This document shows positions 8,302 through 15,076 of a stretch of DNA of 64,000 nucleotides, one piece after another. Made by a program: the position numbers and the translations under genes. The notes beneath the pieces were generated by a model, which ran no database searches, was not told where the DNA came from, and saw only the letters and a list, made by a program, of their open reading frames with translations. This DNA comes from an uncultured Ilumatobacter sp. (GTDB taxonomy: Bacteria > Actinomycetota > Acidimicrobiia > Acidimicrobiales > Ilumatobacteraceae), in the NCBI GenBank assembly GCA_937905835.1, contig CALCXK010000041.1, positions 1 to 64,000 on the forward strand. The letters run 5' to 3'. How positions within the stretch are numbered: the stretch's first letter is position 1; each line of letters starts with the position of its first letter.

Positions 8302-8967
8302 ATGGTGGGGATGGCACTAGAAGTTTCGACAAACGACGCGTCAGCGCTGACCGACACTGACCTCGACGAATTGGCGTCGATGGAAGATGCGTTCAGCGCC
8401 GGAGCCTTGTCCAAGGCAAAAGAAGACTGGGTGCTCATCACCACAGCACGCTTTGGCGATGCGTTGCACGGGTTTACCTTCGCCACGCTTGAGCGCATCG
8501 GTGGAACACCATGTGTCCTGTTTGGCCTCATGAGCGTCAAGCGCTCCTCGAAGCGCGATCAGGTGCTGCGCGGCTTGATGAGTGAGGCGTACCATCGTGC
8601 CCTCATGGCGTTTCCCGATGAAGATGTCGTCGTCGGCTGTCGCTTCGTCAATGCCGATTCGGTCGTTGCACTTAAGGATCTCGATGATCTGACGCCCCGG
8701 CCCGGCAACGATGCCGTCGGTGAAGAGCGGGCATGGGGTCGTCGCCTCGCGAAGCGCTATGGCATCGAATCGAAGTACGATGCAAAAACGTTCATCGCCA
8801 AGTCTGGAGCGCAAGAGGGCTACCTGGACTTTGAGTCTGCAAAGCCCGACACGCTCGACCCCGAGGTTGTTGCGATGTTCGAAAACGTCCCGGTCGCCAA
8901 GGGTGGAGCGATGATTGTCTACGGCTGGACAATGGCCGAAGATCTCGTCAAGCTCGGCAAGCGCTGA
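8302..8967 (+). CDS. Conserved hypothetical protein, 221 aa
   Basis: I do not recognise this protein. The N terminus is acidic (STNDASALTDTDLDELASMED). A mixed alpha/beta core follows with hydrophobic strands (DWVLITTARF, GFTFATLERI, PCVLFGLMSVKR, DVVVGCRFVN), and the C-terminal half is charged with FESAKPDTLDPEVVAMFENV. There is no signal peptide, membrane helix or recognisable catalytic motif; the strand pattern vaguely recalls an acetyltransferase fold but lacks an acetyl-CoA loop I can point to. ATG 8302 follows GGTGG at a sensible distance; a second in-frame ATG at 8311 is possible. It lies 74 bases after dnaE and 22 bases before a nitroreductase gene. Codon use resembles its neighbours. 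Confidence 0.75.
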   Translation: MVGMALEVSTNDASALTDTDLDELASMEDAFSAGALSKAKEDWVLITTARFGDALHGFTFATLERIGGTPCVLFGLMSVKRSSKRDQVLRGLMSEAYHRALMAFPDEDVVVGCRFVNADSVVALKDLDDLTPRPGNDAVGEERAWGRRLAKRYGIESKYDAKTFIAKSGAQEGYLDFESAKPDTLDPEVVAMFENVPVAKGGAMIVYGWTMAEDLVKLGKR

Positions 8968-8989
8968 GGGAATACCTGAGCTTCGGTCG

Positions 8990-9628
8990 ATGACCGAGTT
9001 TTCTGATGTCGTCCGCAATCGGCGGATGACACGGGCGTTTCGGAACACGCCTGTCGACCCTGCAACCATCGACGATCTCGTTGACCTCGCGTCGCGCTCG
9101 CCGAGTGCTGGCAAGACCCAGGGATGGCACCTGGTGGTGCTCGAAGGCGATGCCACAGCCCGTTTCTGGGATCTGTCGTTGCCCGTCGAGAAGCGCGCCG
9201 GATTTCGCTGGCAACACCTGCTCGATGCTCCAGTGATCGCGCTGCCAGTGGCTGATGCGACCGCGTACCTCGACCGGTACGCAGAGCCCGATAAGGCGCG
9301 GACCGGCCTGGGCGTAAGCGAAGAGGCCTGGCCCGTCCCGTACTGGACGATCGACACGGCGATGTCGGTCATGACGCTGCTGCTGGGCGCAGAAGATGTC
9401 GGTCTCGGGGCGCTGTTCTTCGGCGTGTTCAACAACGAAGCAGCCATCCGAACCGAATTGGGCATCCCAGAACATCTGGAGTTGCTCGGCGCCATTGCGC
9501 TCGGGTACCCGCTCCACGATGCGGGCGACGAGGCACATGATGGGGTCGGACGCAGTGCGATCCGCCAGCGTCGTTCACCCGCCGAGATCATCCATCGGAA
9601 CGGATGGACAGACGCCTCGTCACACTGA
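8990..9628 (+). CDS. Nitroreductase-family flavoprotein
   Basis: The 212-residue protein fits the FMN-dependent nitroreductase fold. It opens with FSDVVRNRRMTRAFRNTPVD, where the paired arginines of the FMN-phosphate site are usual, then IDDLVDLASRSPSAGKTQGW and a late segment AEDVGLGALFFGVF characteristic of the family's flavin pocket. It probably reduces small electrophiles with NAD(P)H; the physiological substrate cannot be read. ATG 8990 was chosen because family similarity begins there, although in-frame codons exist upstream overlapping the previous gene. A 12-base direct repeat (GTCACACTGAGG) spans its stop codon at 9619-9630 and recurs at 9634-9645. The downstream gene is convergent. 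Confidence 0.82.
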   Translation: MTEFSDVVRNRRMTRAFRNTPVDPATIDDLVDLASRSPSAGKTQGWHLVVLEGDATARFWDLSLPVEKRAGFRWQHLLDAPVIALPVADATAYLDRYAEPDKARTGLGVSEEAWPVPYWTIDTAMSVMTLLLGAEDVGLGALFFGVFNNEAAIRTELGIPEHLELLGAIALGYPLHDAGDEAHDGVGRSAIRQRRSPAEIIHRNGWTDASSH

Positions 9629-9698
9629 GGTCCGTCACACTGAGGCCTGACCTCGGGCAGACAGATCAGTCTTCCCGTGATGTTTCCGCTGGTGCAGC

Positions 9699-11816
9699 TC
9701 AGACGTCTGCTTCCGATTGTTGTTCCGTGCCGGTAGGGAGCGAGATGCGTTTGCCGGTCAGGAGTTCGCTGAAGCCTTCGACGGTGTCTTGTGGTGCCTG
9801 GCAGGCGTGATCTCGACAGACGTAGACGTACCCGTCTTTGCGGCCGTCCCACAGCGGTGAGTCGTACGGCTCACCCCAGGCCAGCACGGTGTCGGGCCGC
9901 CAGACCGACTGGGCCATGCGAAGGAGGTCGGGTCGGTCGCCCGCGATGACGATCTCGGTCGTCCCCCGTCGGCGCAGGTCGGCAGCGATGAGGGCGTTCG
10001 AGAACATGCCGATGCCTTGGTCGACCTGAGTGCCGAGCAACTGCAGGATGCGGTCGGCCTGGTTGGCGTAGCGCATCTCTCCTGTGAGCCCGGCGAGCCG
10101 GTACAGCGCCAAGGCGGCCGTCGAGTTGGCCGACGGTAGCGCTGTGTCGGTGAGATCCTTCTGGCGAGCGATCAGTGCTTCTGCATCTTCGGCGGTCGTG
10201 AAGACTCCGCCTTCCATCGGATCCCAGAACCAGTCGAGCATCGTGTCGGCGGTCTCGATGGCTGCTTCGATCCAGCGCGCCTCACCGCTGGCTTCGGCGA
10301 GCCTTGTGAAGGCGTCGATGAGGTGGGCGTGGTCGGCTGCGAGCGCGTCGTGGCGAGCCTGCGGTTGACCGTCGGCATGCCAGGTGCGGTTCCAGCGGCC
10401 GTTTGGCCGACGAAGCTCGCTGAGCAGGAACTCGCCGTTCTTTTTCGCCGCTTCGAGCCAGGTCGGATTGTTGAACACCGATGCGGCCTCGGCGAGCGTG
10501 GCGAGGAATACAGCGTTCCATTCGGTGATGATCTTGTCGTCGAGGCCCGGCCGCGTGCGCTCGTTGCGAGCTTGCGCCATCCGAAATGTGCCGTAGTCGA
10601 GCTCGCGTGGCCGCTTGAGCACACCGCGAGCCTGCAAACGGTTGGGGATCGAGCGGCGGAGAGGTGGGGGGCCTTTTTTTCCCTTGCCGCCGGCCTTTCC
10701 CGTGTCGTTGGCCTTGGCGCCATGGTCGACGATTTCGTAGTTTCCCTCGTCGGTGATGTCGTACCAGTCGAGGGTGGCTTCGACGATCTCCTTCTTGATG
10801 TCGTGCATCGCAGCGCGGGCCTCATCGGGCGTCCAGGTGTGGAAAAGACCTTCGACGCCCTTGCCGTCGGCATCGGGGGAGTCGGCGTCTTCGGCCGAGT
10901 ACCAGCCGCCGTCGGGATGCTGCAGCGTTGTGAGCACGTACCCAATGGTCTCGATCAGGACCTGACGCCACTGCGGCTGGCCGAGCACAATGAAGGCGTG
11001 GAGGTAGGTCCGCACAAGTAGGGCCTGGTCCGGCAGCATCTTCTCGAAATGCGGCGTGAGCCATTCGCGGTCGGTCGAATAGCGGGCGAACCCGCCACCG
11101 ATGTGGTCGTACATGCCGCCTGAGCACATGGCGTCAAGGGTGGTGACGATGATGTTCTTGGCGGCGTCGGCGCCGTTGGACATGTAGGCGCGGAGCATGA
11201 GTTCGAGGTTGAACGTCGACGGGAACTTCGGGGCCTTGCCGAATCCGCCCCATTCGGGGTCAAATGCCTTGCCGAGCCCTTGCACTGCGTTGTTGAGCTG
11301 CTCGACATCAGGGATTTCCGTACCTGCAGACAGTTCGGCGGTGCGATTGACGGCCGTCATCAACTGTCCGATGTTCTTGCGGACGTCGTCGGGCCGCTCG
11401 GTATAGACCTCGGTGATTGAGGTCAGCAGTTGCAGGAACTGTTCCTTCGGGAAATAGGTGCCGCCATAGAAGGGCTCGCCGTCGGGGGTCATGAACACGG
11501 TCATTGGCCAGCCGCCGCGACCGGTCATGGCCTGCACAGCGTCCATATAGAGTTGGTCGACGTCAGGGCGTTCCTCGCGGTCGACCTTGACGTTGACGAA
11601 TAGCTCGTTCATCTTCGTTGCGACGTCGGCGTCTTCGAAGCACTCGTGGGCCATCACGTGACACCAGTGGCACGACGAGTAGCCGACCGACAGCAACACG
11701 GGAACGTTGCGATCCTTTGCCTCAGCAAACGCCTCGGCTCCCCACGGGAACCAGTCGACTGGATTGTCTCGGTGTTGCCGCAGGTAGGGGGATGTCTCGT
11801 CGGCAAGCCGGTTCAT
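9699..11816 (-). CDS. DUF255 thioredoxin-like/glycosidase-fold protein (YyaL/SSP411 family)
   Basis: This 705-residue cytoplasmic protein has an N-terminal thioredoxin-like domain (about 1-165) with the family opening MNRLADETSPYLRQH, a Cys49-His-Trp-Cys52 motif (SSCHWCHVM) and GRGGWPMTVF, followed by a long helical (alpha/alpha)6-like domain with FGKAPKFP and ADAEALIARQK-type segments. Its biochemical role is unsettled in the literature. Near residue 390 it carries an unusual Lys/Gly/Pro-rich insertion (TGKAGGKGKKGPPPL). The ATG at 11816 was chosen because homology begins exactly there and a TACCCT -10 box lies 7 bases upstream, suggesting a leaderless mRNA. Its start lies 50 bases downstream of the stop of the InhA-type reductase gene on the same strand. 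Confidence 0.88.
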   Translation of the reverse strand: MNRLADETSPYLRQHRDNPVDWFPWGAEAFAEAKDRNVPVLLSVGYSSCHWCHVMAHECFEDADVATKMNELFVNVKVDREERPDVDQLYMDAVQAMTGRGGWPMTVFMTPDGEPFYGGTYFPKEQFLQLLTSITEVYTERPDDVRKNIGQLMTAVNRTAELSAGTEIPDVEQLNNAVQGLGKAFDPEWGGFGKAPKFPSTFNLELMLRAYMSNGADAAKNIIVTTLDAMCSGGMYDHIGGGFARYSTDREWLTPHFEKMLPDQALLVRTYLHAFIVLGQPQWRQVLIETIGYVLTTLQHPDGGWYSAEDADSPDADGKGVEGLFHTWTPDEARAAMHDIKKEIVEATLDWYDITDEGNYEIVDHGAKANDTGKAGGKGKKGPPPLRRSIPNRLQARGVLKRPRELDYGTFRMAQARNERTRPGLDDKIITEWNAVFLATLAEAASVFNNPTWLEAAKKNGEFLLSELRRPNGRWNRTWHADGQPQARHDALAADHAHLIDAFTRLAEASGEARWIEAAIETADTMLDWFWDPMEGGVFTTAEDAEALIARQKDLTDTALPSANSTAALALYRLAGLTGEMRYANQADRILQLLGTQVDQGIGMFSNALIAADLRRRGTTEIVIAGDRPDLLRMAQSVWRPDTVLAWGEPYDSPLWDGRKDGYVYVCRDHACQAPQDTVEGFSELLTGKRISLPTGTEQQSEADV

Positions 11817-11823
11817 GATCGGG

Positions 11824-11829
11824 AGGGTA
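11824..11829 (-). promoter_or_regulatory. -10 box of the DUF255 gene
   Basis: TACCCT on the minus strand ends 7 bases before the ATG, and no Shine-Dalgarno sequence is present. This supports the short start. Confidence 0.4.
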
Positions 11830-11866
11830 ACGCCGCAGGAACCGGCGATGCGAAGGCGGAACTCGC

Positions 11867-12649
11867 TTACACGCCGGTTGCGTGAAAGCCACCGTCGCAG
11901 TGGACGATTTCGCCAGTGGTCTTCGGGAACCAATCAGACAACATGGCGCAGACAGTGCGCGCAACGGGCTCGGAGTCGTTGACGTCCCAGCCCAGGGGAG
12001 CGCGGTCATCCCAGACGTCTTCGAACTTGGCGAAGCCTGGAATCGACTTGGCGGCCATGGTGCGGATCGGGCCGGCGGCAACGAGATTGCAGCGAATGCC
12101 CTGCGGCCCGAGCTCTTTGGCGAGGTAGCGCGACAGGCTCTGCAGTGCCGACTTAGCGACGCCCATCCAGTTGTAGGCGGGCCAGGCGACCGAGTTGTCA
12201 AAGTCGAGGCCGACGATCGAGCCGCCCGGCTGCATCAGCGGGACGAACGCGTCGGCGAGGGCCTTGAGCGAATAGGTCGAGACATGCATCGCGACGGCGA
12301 CGTCGTCCCAGGGGGCACTCATGAAGTCATCGCCGAGGCAGGACGCTGGAGCGAAACCGACAGCGTGGAGCACACCGTCGACGCGACCCCATTTTGCTGC
12401 CAGCGATTCACGAACAGCGACACCGTGCTCGGGCACGGTGACGTCGAGCTCGAATACTTCGATGTCGGAACCGTCCGGGTTTGTGCCGAGCTTGCGGGCG
12501 GTGCGCTGAGTCAGGCGCAGTGCCCGCCCGGCGCCGGTGAGGACAATGTTCGCGCCCTGTTCCTGAGCGATCTTCGCCACGCCGAAGGCGAGTGACGCAT
12601 CCGTGAGGACGCCGGTGATCACGATGTTTTTTCCGTCGAGCAGACCCAT
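11867..12649 (-). CDS. fabI: Enoyl-[acyl-carrier-protein] reductase, InhA-like
   Basis: The 260-residue NADH-dependent reductase catalyses the last step of each fatty-acid elongation cycle. It follows the mycobacterial InhA pattern closely: MGLLDGKNIVITGVLTDASLAF, AQEQGANIVLTG, GGSIVGLDFD, PAYNWMGVAKSAL with Tyr159 and Lys166 at the positions of catalytic Tyr158/Lys165, and NLVAAGPIRTMA. It resembles InhA more than Gram-negative FabI. The ATG at 12649 is fixed by homology and by TACGTT 7 bases upstream (a leaderless-type start); longer in-frame versions would run through the upstream repeats and lack homology. It faces away from mshC across a repeat-containing spacer. Confidence 0.93.
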   Translation of the reverse strand: MGLLDGKNIVITGVLTDASLAFGVAKIAQEQGANIVLTGAGRALRLTQRTARKLGTNPDGSDIEVFELDVTVPEHGVAVRESLAAKWGRVDGVLHAVGFAPASCLGDDFMSAPWDDVAVAMHVSTYSLKALADAFVPLMQPGGSIVGLDFDNSVAWPAYNWMGVAKSALQSLSRYLAKELGPQGIRCNLVAAGPIRTMAAKSIPGFAKFEDVWDDRAPLGWDVNDSEPVARTVCAMLSDWFPKTTGEIVHCDGGFHATGV

Positions 12650-12656
12650 GAGCCGA

Positions 12657-12662
12657 AACGTA
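12657..12662 (-). promoter_or_regulatory. -10 box of the InhA-type reductase gene
   Basis: TACGTT on the minus strand ends 7 bases before the ATG with no Shine-Dalgarno sequence between. The palindromic repeats begin about 20 bases further upstream, over the likely -35 and upstream region. Confidence 0.45.
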
Positions 12663-12680
12663 GCCGCTGGAGCGCCCTGA

Positions 12681-12823
12681 TTTTGTGTGAGCGATAGGCG
12701 CGTCGGTTGCCGGAATCGCTCACACAAAACGGGGCCGAGCGGTTTGTGTGAGCTGAAACGGCGTCGGTTGCCGCAATCGCTCACACAAAACGGGGCCGAG
12801 TCGGATGCCGGAATAGCTCACAT
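12681..12823. repeat. Tandem palindromic repeat (2.4 units of about 61 bp)
   Basis: Unit 1 (12682-12742) and unit 2 (12743-12804) are about 85% alike, and a third partial copy follows (12800-12823). Unit 1 holds a perfect 15-bp inverted repeat, TTTTGTGTGAGCGAT at 12681-12695 with its complement at 12715-12729, around a 19-base loop. Unit 2 keeps 11 bp of that stem (12743-12753 with 12779-12789). The shared core contains CGTCGGTTGCCG and ends in ACGGGGCCGAG. The array fills the 309-base spacer between divergent genes, which otherwise holds nothing recognisable. It could be a regulator-binding array or a REP/MITE-like element. Confidence 0.8.
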
Positions 12824-12958
12824 CCAAGCCAAAACCAGGCCGCGTCGTGTTAGTGAGCTGTGACTCGCGCCCGGTGGGCGATGGGGTGATGCAGCGATGT
12901 GGCACGCTGACCCCGTGACATCAAAGGGAATGAAACAAGGCACTGCGAGCGTTGAGCG

Positions 12959-14083
12959 ATGACGATGCAACTTTTCGACACAGCACGCCGCGAAATCGTT
13001 CCCTTCGAACCTGGCGAGAACGTTTTGATGTACACATGCGGCATCACGCCGTACGACGCGACCCATCTCGGCCACGCCGCCACATTTATCGCGTATGACA
13101 TGCTGCAACGCAGGCTGATTGACAAGGGCCACACCGTCAAGTGCGTCCGTAACGTCACTGACGTCGACGACCCGTTGTTCGCCAAAGCCCGCGAACTCGG
13201 CGTGCATTACCTCGACCTTGCCGCATCTGAGGAGGCTCGGTTCGAGCGCGACATGGAGGCGCTCAATGCGTTGCCCGTCGCATCGAGCCCGCGAGCGTCG
13301 TCTGCTATCCCCGACATCCGCGGTTTCATCGGCATGGTGCTCGACCGGGGTTTTGCCTACGAAGCTGGCGGCTCGGTGTACTTCGACGTGTCAAAGGTTG
13401 ACTCGTTCGGCTCGATGAGCGGCTACTCCGAAGAGCAGATGCTCGCCTACGCCAAAGACCGCGGCGGCAACATCAACGACCCAAACAAGAGATCACCGCT
13501 CGACTTTGTTCTGTGGCATCCCTCGGCATCTGACGAGCCGGCGTGGGACACGATGTGGGGAGCAGGCCGCCCAGGCTGGCACATCGAGTGTTCTGCTCTT
13601 GCGCTGCGCGAGCTCGGCACGACGATTGACCTGCACGGCGGCGGCGCCGACTTGATCTTTCCGCATCACGAGTGCGAGAAGGCGCAGTCTGAAGCAGCGA
13701 CCGGCGAGCAATTCGTCAACCACTGGATGCATACGGCACTCATCTCGATGGACGGCCAGAAAATGTCGAAGAGCCTTGGCAACCTCGTGTTTGTCGATGC
13801 GCTGCGGAAGGAGTACGACCCACGCTCGATTCGCCTGGCGATCATCGAGCACAACTACCGGGTCGAATGGGAATGGGACGACAAGCTGATGCCGCGTAAC
13901 AAGGCGCGCCTCGAATCGTGGCTCGACAACGATGGATCGAACCTCGCACTGCTCGACATGGTGCGGGAGCGCCTCGACGACGACCTCGACACGCCGGGTG
14001 CGCTTGCTGCGATCGACGCCGCTGCAGCATCGGGTCATGGTGTTCGTGAGGCAGCAGAATTGCTCGGCGTCAACTTCGAGTAA
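12959..14083 (+). CDS. mshC: Cysteine:glucosaminyl-inositol ligase MshC (mycothiol biosynthesis)
   Basis: The 374-residue protein is a class I CysRS-like enzyme. It carries MYTCGITPYDATHLGHA (24-40), the MshC form of the signature, rather than the CysRS form with GPTVY; the zinc-site residues Cys27, Cys211 and His236; and KMSKS at 268-272. It lacks the C-terminal tRNA anticodon domain of CysS. MshC uses ATP to join cysteine to glucosaminyl-inositol, the penultimate step of mycothiol synthesis. A CysS assignment is the alternative, but signature and length favour MshC. ATG 12959 has a second ATG six bases on; no strong Shine-Dalgarno sequence is seen. The other msh genes are not in the window. 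Confidence 0.82.
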   Translation: MTMQLFDTARREIVPFEPGENVLMYTCGITPYDATHLGHAATFIAYDMLQRRLIDKGHTVKCVRNVTDVDDPLFAKARELGVHYLDLAASEEARFERDMEALNALPVASSPRASSAIPDIRGFIGMVLDRGFAYEAGGSVYFDVSKVDSFGSMSGYSEEQMLAYAKDRGGNINDPNKRSPLDFVLWHPSASDEPAWDTMWGAGRPGWHIECSALALRELGTTIDLHGGGADLIFPHHECEKAQSEAATGEQFVNHWMHTALISMDGQKMSKSLGNLVFVDALRKEYDPRSIRLAIIEHNYRVEWEWDDKLMPRNKARLESWLDNDGSNLALLDMVRERLDDDLDTPGALAAIDAAAASGHGVREAAELLGVNFE

Positions 14084-14152
14084 CTCTCGTGGATGGTGAG
14101 TGGCAAGCCGTACCCACTGCACGGAACTTGGTAACGGACGTGATGTGAGCAG

Positions 14153-14164
14153 TGCTGTACAGCA
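14153..14164. promoter_or_regulatory. 12-bp perfect palindrome upstream of plsC
   Basis: TGCTGTACAGCA is a perfect palindrome about 40 bases upstream of the plsC -10 box. It could be an operator. It does not match the actinobacterial LexA box, so no regulator is named. Confidence 0.25.
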
Positions 14165-14203
14165 AATTGGTCGAGGCGTCTCACCTCTGCATCCGCAGTG
14201 TCC

Positions 14204-14209
14204 TAATGT
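14204..14209 (+). promoter_or_regulatory. -10 box of plsC
   Basis: TAATGT ends 8 bases before the ATG at 14218 without an intervening Shine-Dalgarno sequence, which supports that start over the upstream codon at 14152. Confidence 0.4.
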
Positions 14210-14217
14210 TCATTGCC

Positions 14218-15000
14218 ATGAGTGATGGCCCAGGAGCGGGCAACCTGCAACGCCGGGTGCGCAAGATTGGCGCTCCTGTCGTGTCCAAATTGTGGGATAT
14301 CAAGCTCAGTGGCTATGAACGCCTCCCGACCGACGGGCCGGCGATCCTCTGTCCAAATCACATTTCATTCCTCGACTCGGCGTTCTTGGCGTTTACTCTT
14401 CCGCGCAACATTTCGTTCGTTGGCAAGGCCGAATACATGGACTCTTGGAAGACCAAGTTTCTGTTTCCGGCGATGGGCATGATTCCCATCGACCGCTCGG
14501 GCGGATCAGCGAGCAACGCTGCGCTCGACGCAGCCGAACAAGTACTCGATCGCGGCGAGTTGTTTGGGATCTATCCAGAAGGCACTCGAAGCCGCGACGG
14601 CAGCCTCGGCAAGGGCCGGACCGGCGCAGCGCGGTTGGCAATGAAGGTCGGCTGTCCGATCTACCCGGTGGGCATTGTTGGAACCGACGAAATCCAGCCG
14701 CCCGATGCCAAGCTCCCCAAGCTGCGCAGGACCGCCGAAATCAAGATCGGTCGCCCGATCAAACCCGAGCGGTACATGAATCGCGGCGCCGAGCACATGG
14801 CATGGCGTTCGATGATCGATGAGGTTATGTTCGAGGTGCGAGAACTTTCGGGTCAGACCTACGTCAACCACTATCACGGCCAGACCGCCGAGTCCGAGCC
14901 GACCGTTGCTGCCCGAGTGGGCCATATCGCCGACGCTGCCAACCGGTTTGAACAGCAGCAGGTCGACGAAGCGCGAATCGCGCTCGTTGCAAAGGGCTGA
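14218..15000 (+). CDS. plsC: 1-acyl-sn-glycerol-3-phosphate acyltransferase (PlsC family)
   Basis: The 260-residue membrane-associated acyltransferase has the HX4D motif NHISFLD (His48/Asp53) and the substrate-phosphate motif YPEGTRSRDG near residues 118-127, followed by GAARLAMKVGCPIYPVGIVG. It transfers an acyl chain to lysophosphatidic acid to give phosphatidic acid, feeding phospholipid and then phosphoinositide synthesis encoded just downstream (pgsA, patA). There is no long N-terminal membrane helix. The C-terminal 60 residues are Glu/Ala/Gln-rich and probably outside the core domain. The ATG at 14218 is preferred because of the -10 box and the family length. The gene ends 76 bases before thrS. 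Confidence 0.88.
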   Translation: MSDGPGAGNLQRRVRKIGAPVVSKLWDIKLSGYERLPTDGPAILCPNHISFLDSAFLAFTLPRNISFVGKAEYMDSWKTKFLFPAMGMIPIDRSGGSASNAALDAAEQVLDRGELFGIYPEGTRSRDGSLGKGRTGAARLAMKVGCPIYPVGIVGTDEIQPPDAKLPKLRRTAEIKIGRPIKPERYMNRGAEHMAWRSMIDEVMFEVRELSGQTYVNHYHGQTAESEPTVAARVGHIADAANRFEQQQVDEARIALVAKG

Positions 15001-15061
15001 GTATTGGTTCACGAGAAGGGGGCAATCCGCAACCGTTCGCCGGACATCGGACCATCGCTTC

Positions 15062-15067
15062 TATCCT
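15062..15067 (+). promoter_or_regulatory. -10 box of thrS
   Basis: TATCCT ends 9 bases before the thrS ATG at 15077 and no Shine-Dalgarno sequence is present. It supports this start over the open frame that continues upstream. Confidence 0.4.
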
Positions 15068-15076
15068 GGGCAGTTC

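Noticed and set aside
9619..9645. Insertion target duplication after the nitroreductase gene
   Set aside because: The 12-base direct repeat (GTCACACTGAGG) is only 15 bases apart with nothing between, so slippage is a simpler cause than a mobile element.
12682..12700. lac-operator-like sequence (TTGTGTGAGCG)
   Set aside because: Similarity is limited to a short word; it is explained by the palindromic repeat unit and no LacI-type gene is present.
12681..12823. CRISPR array
   Set aside because: There are only about 2.4 head-to-tail units with no unique spacers, and no cas gene is near.
14153..14164. LexA (SOS) box
   Set aside because: It resembles the Gram-negative CTGT/ACAG pattern but not the actinobacterial CGAAC/GTTCG box, and plsC is not an SOS gene.
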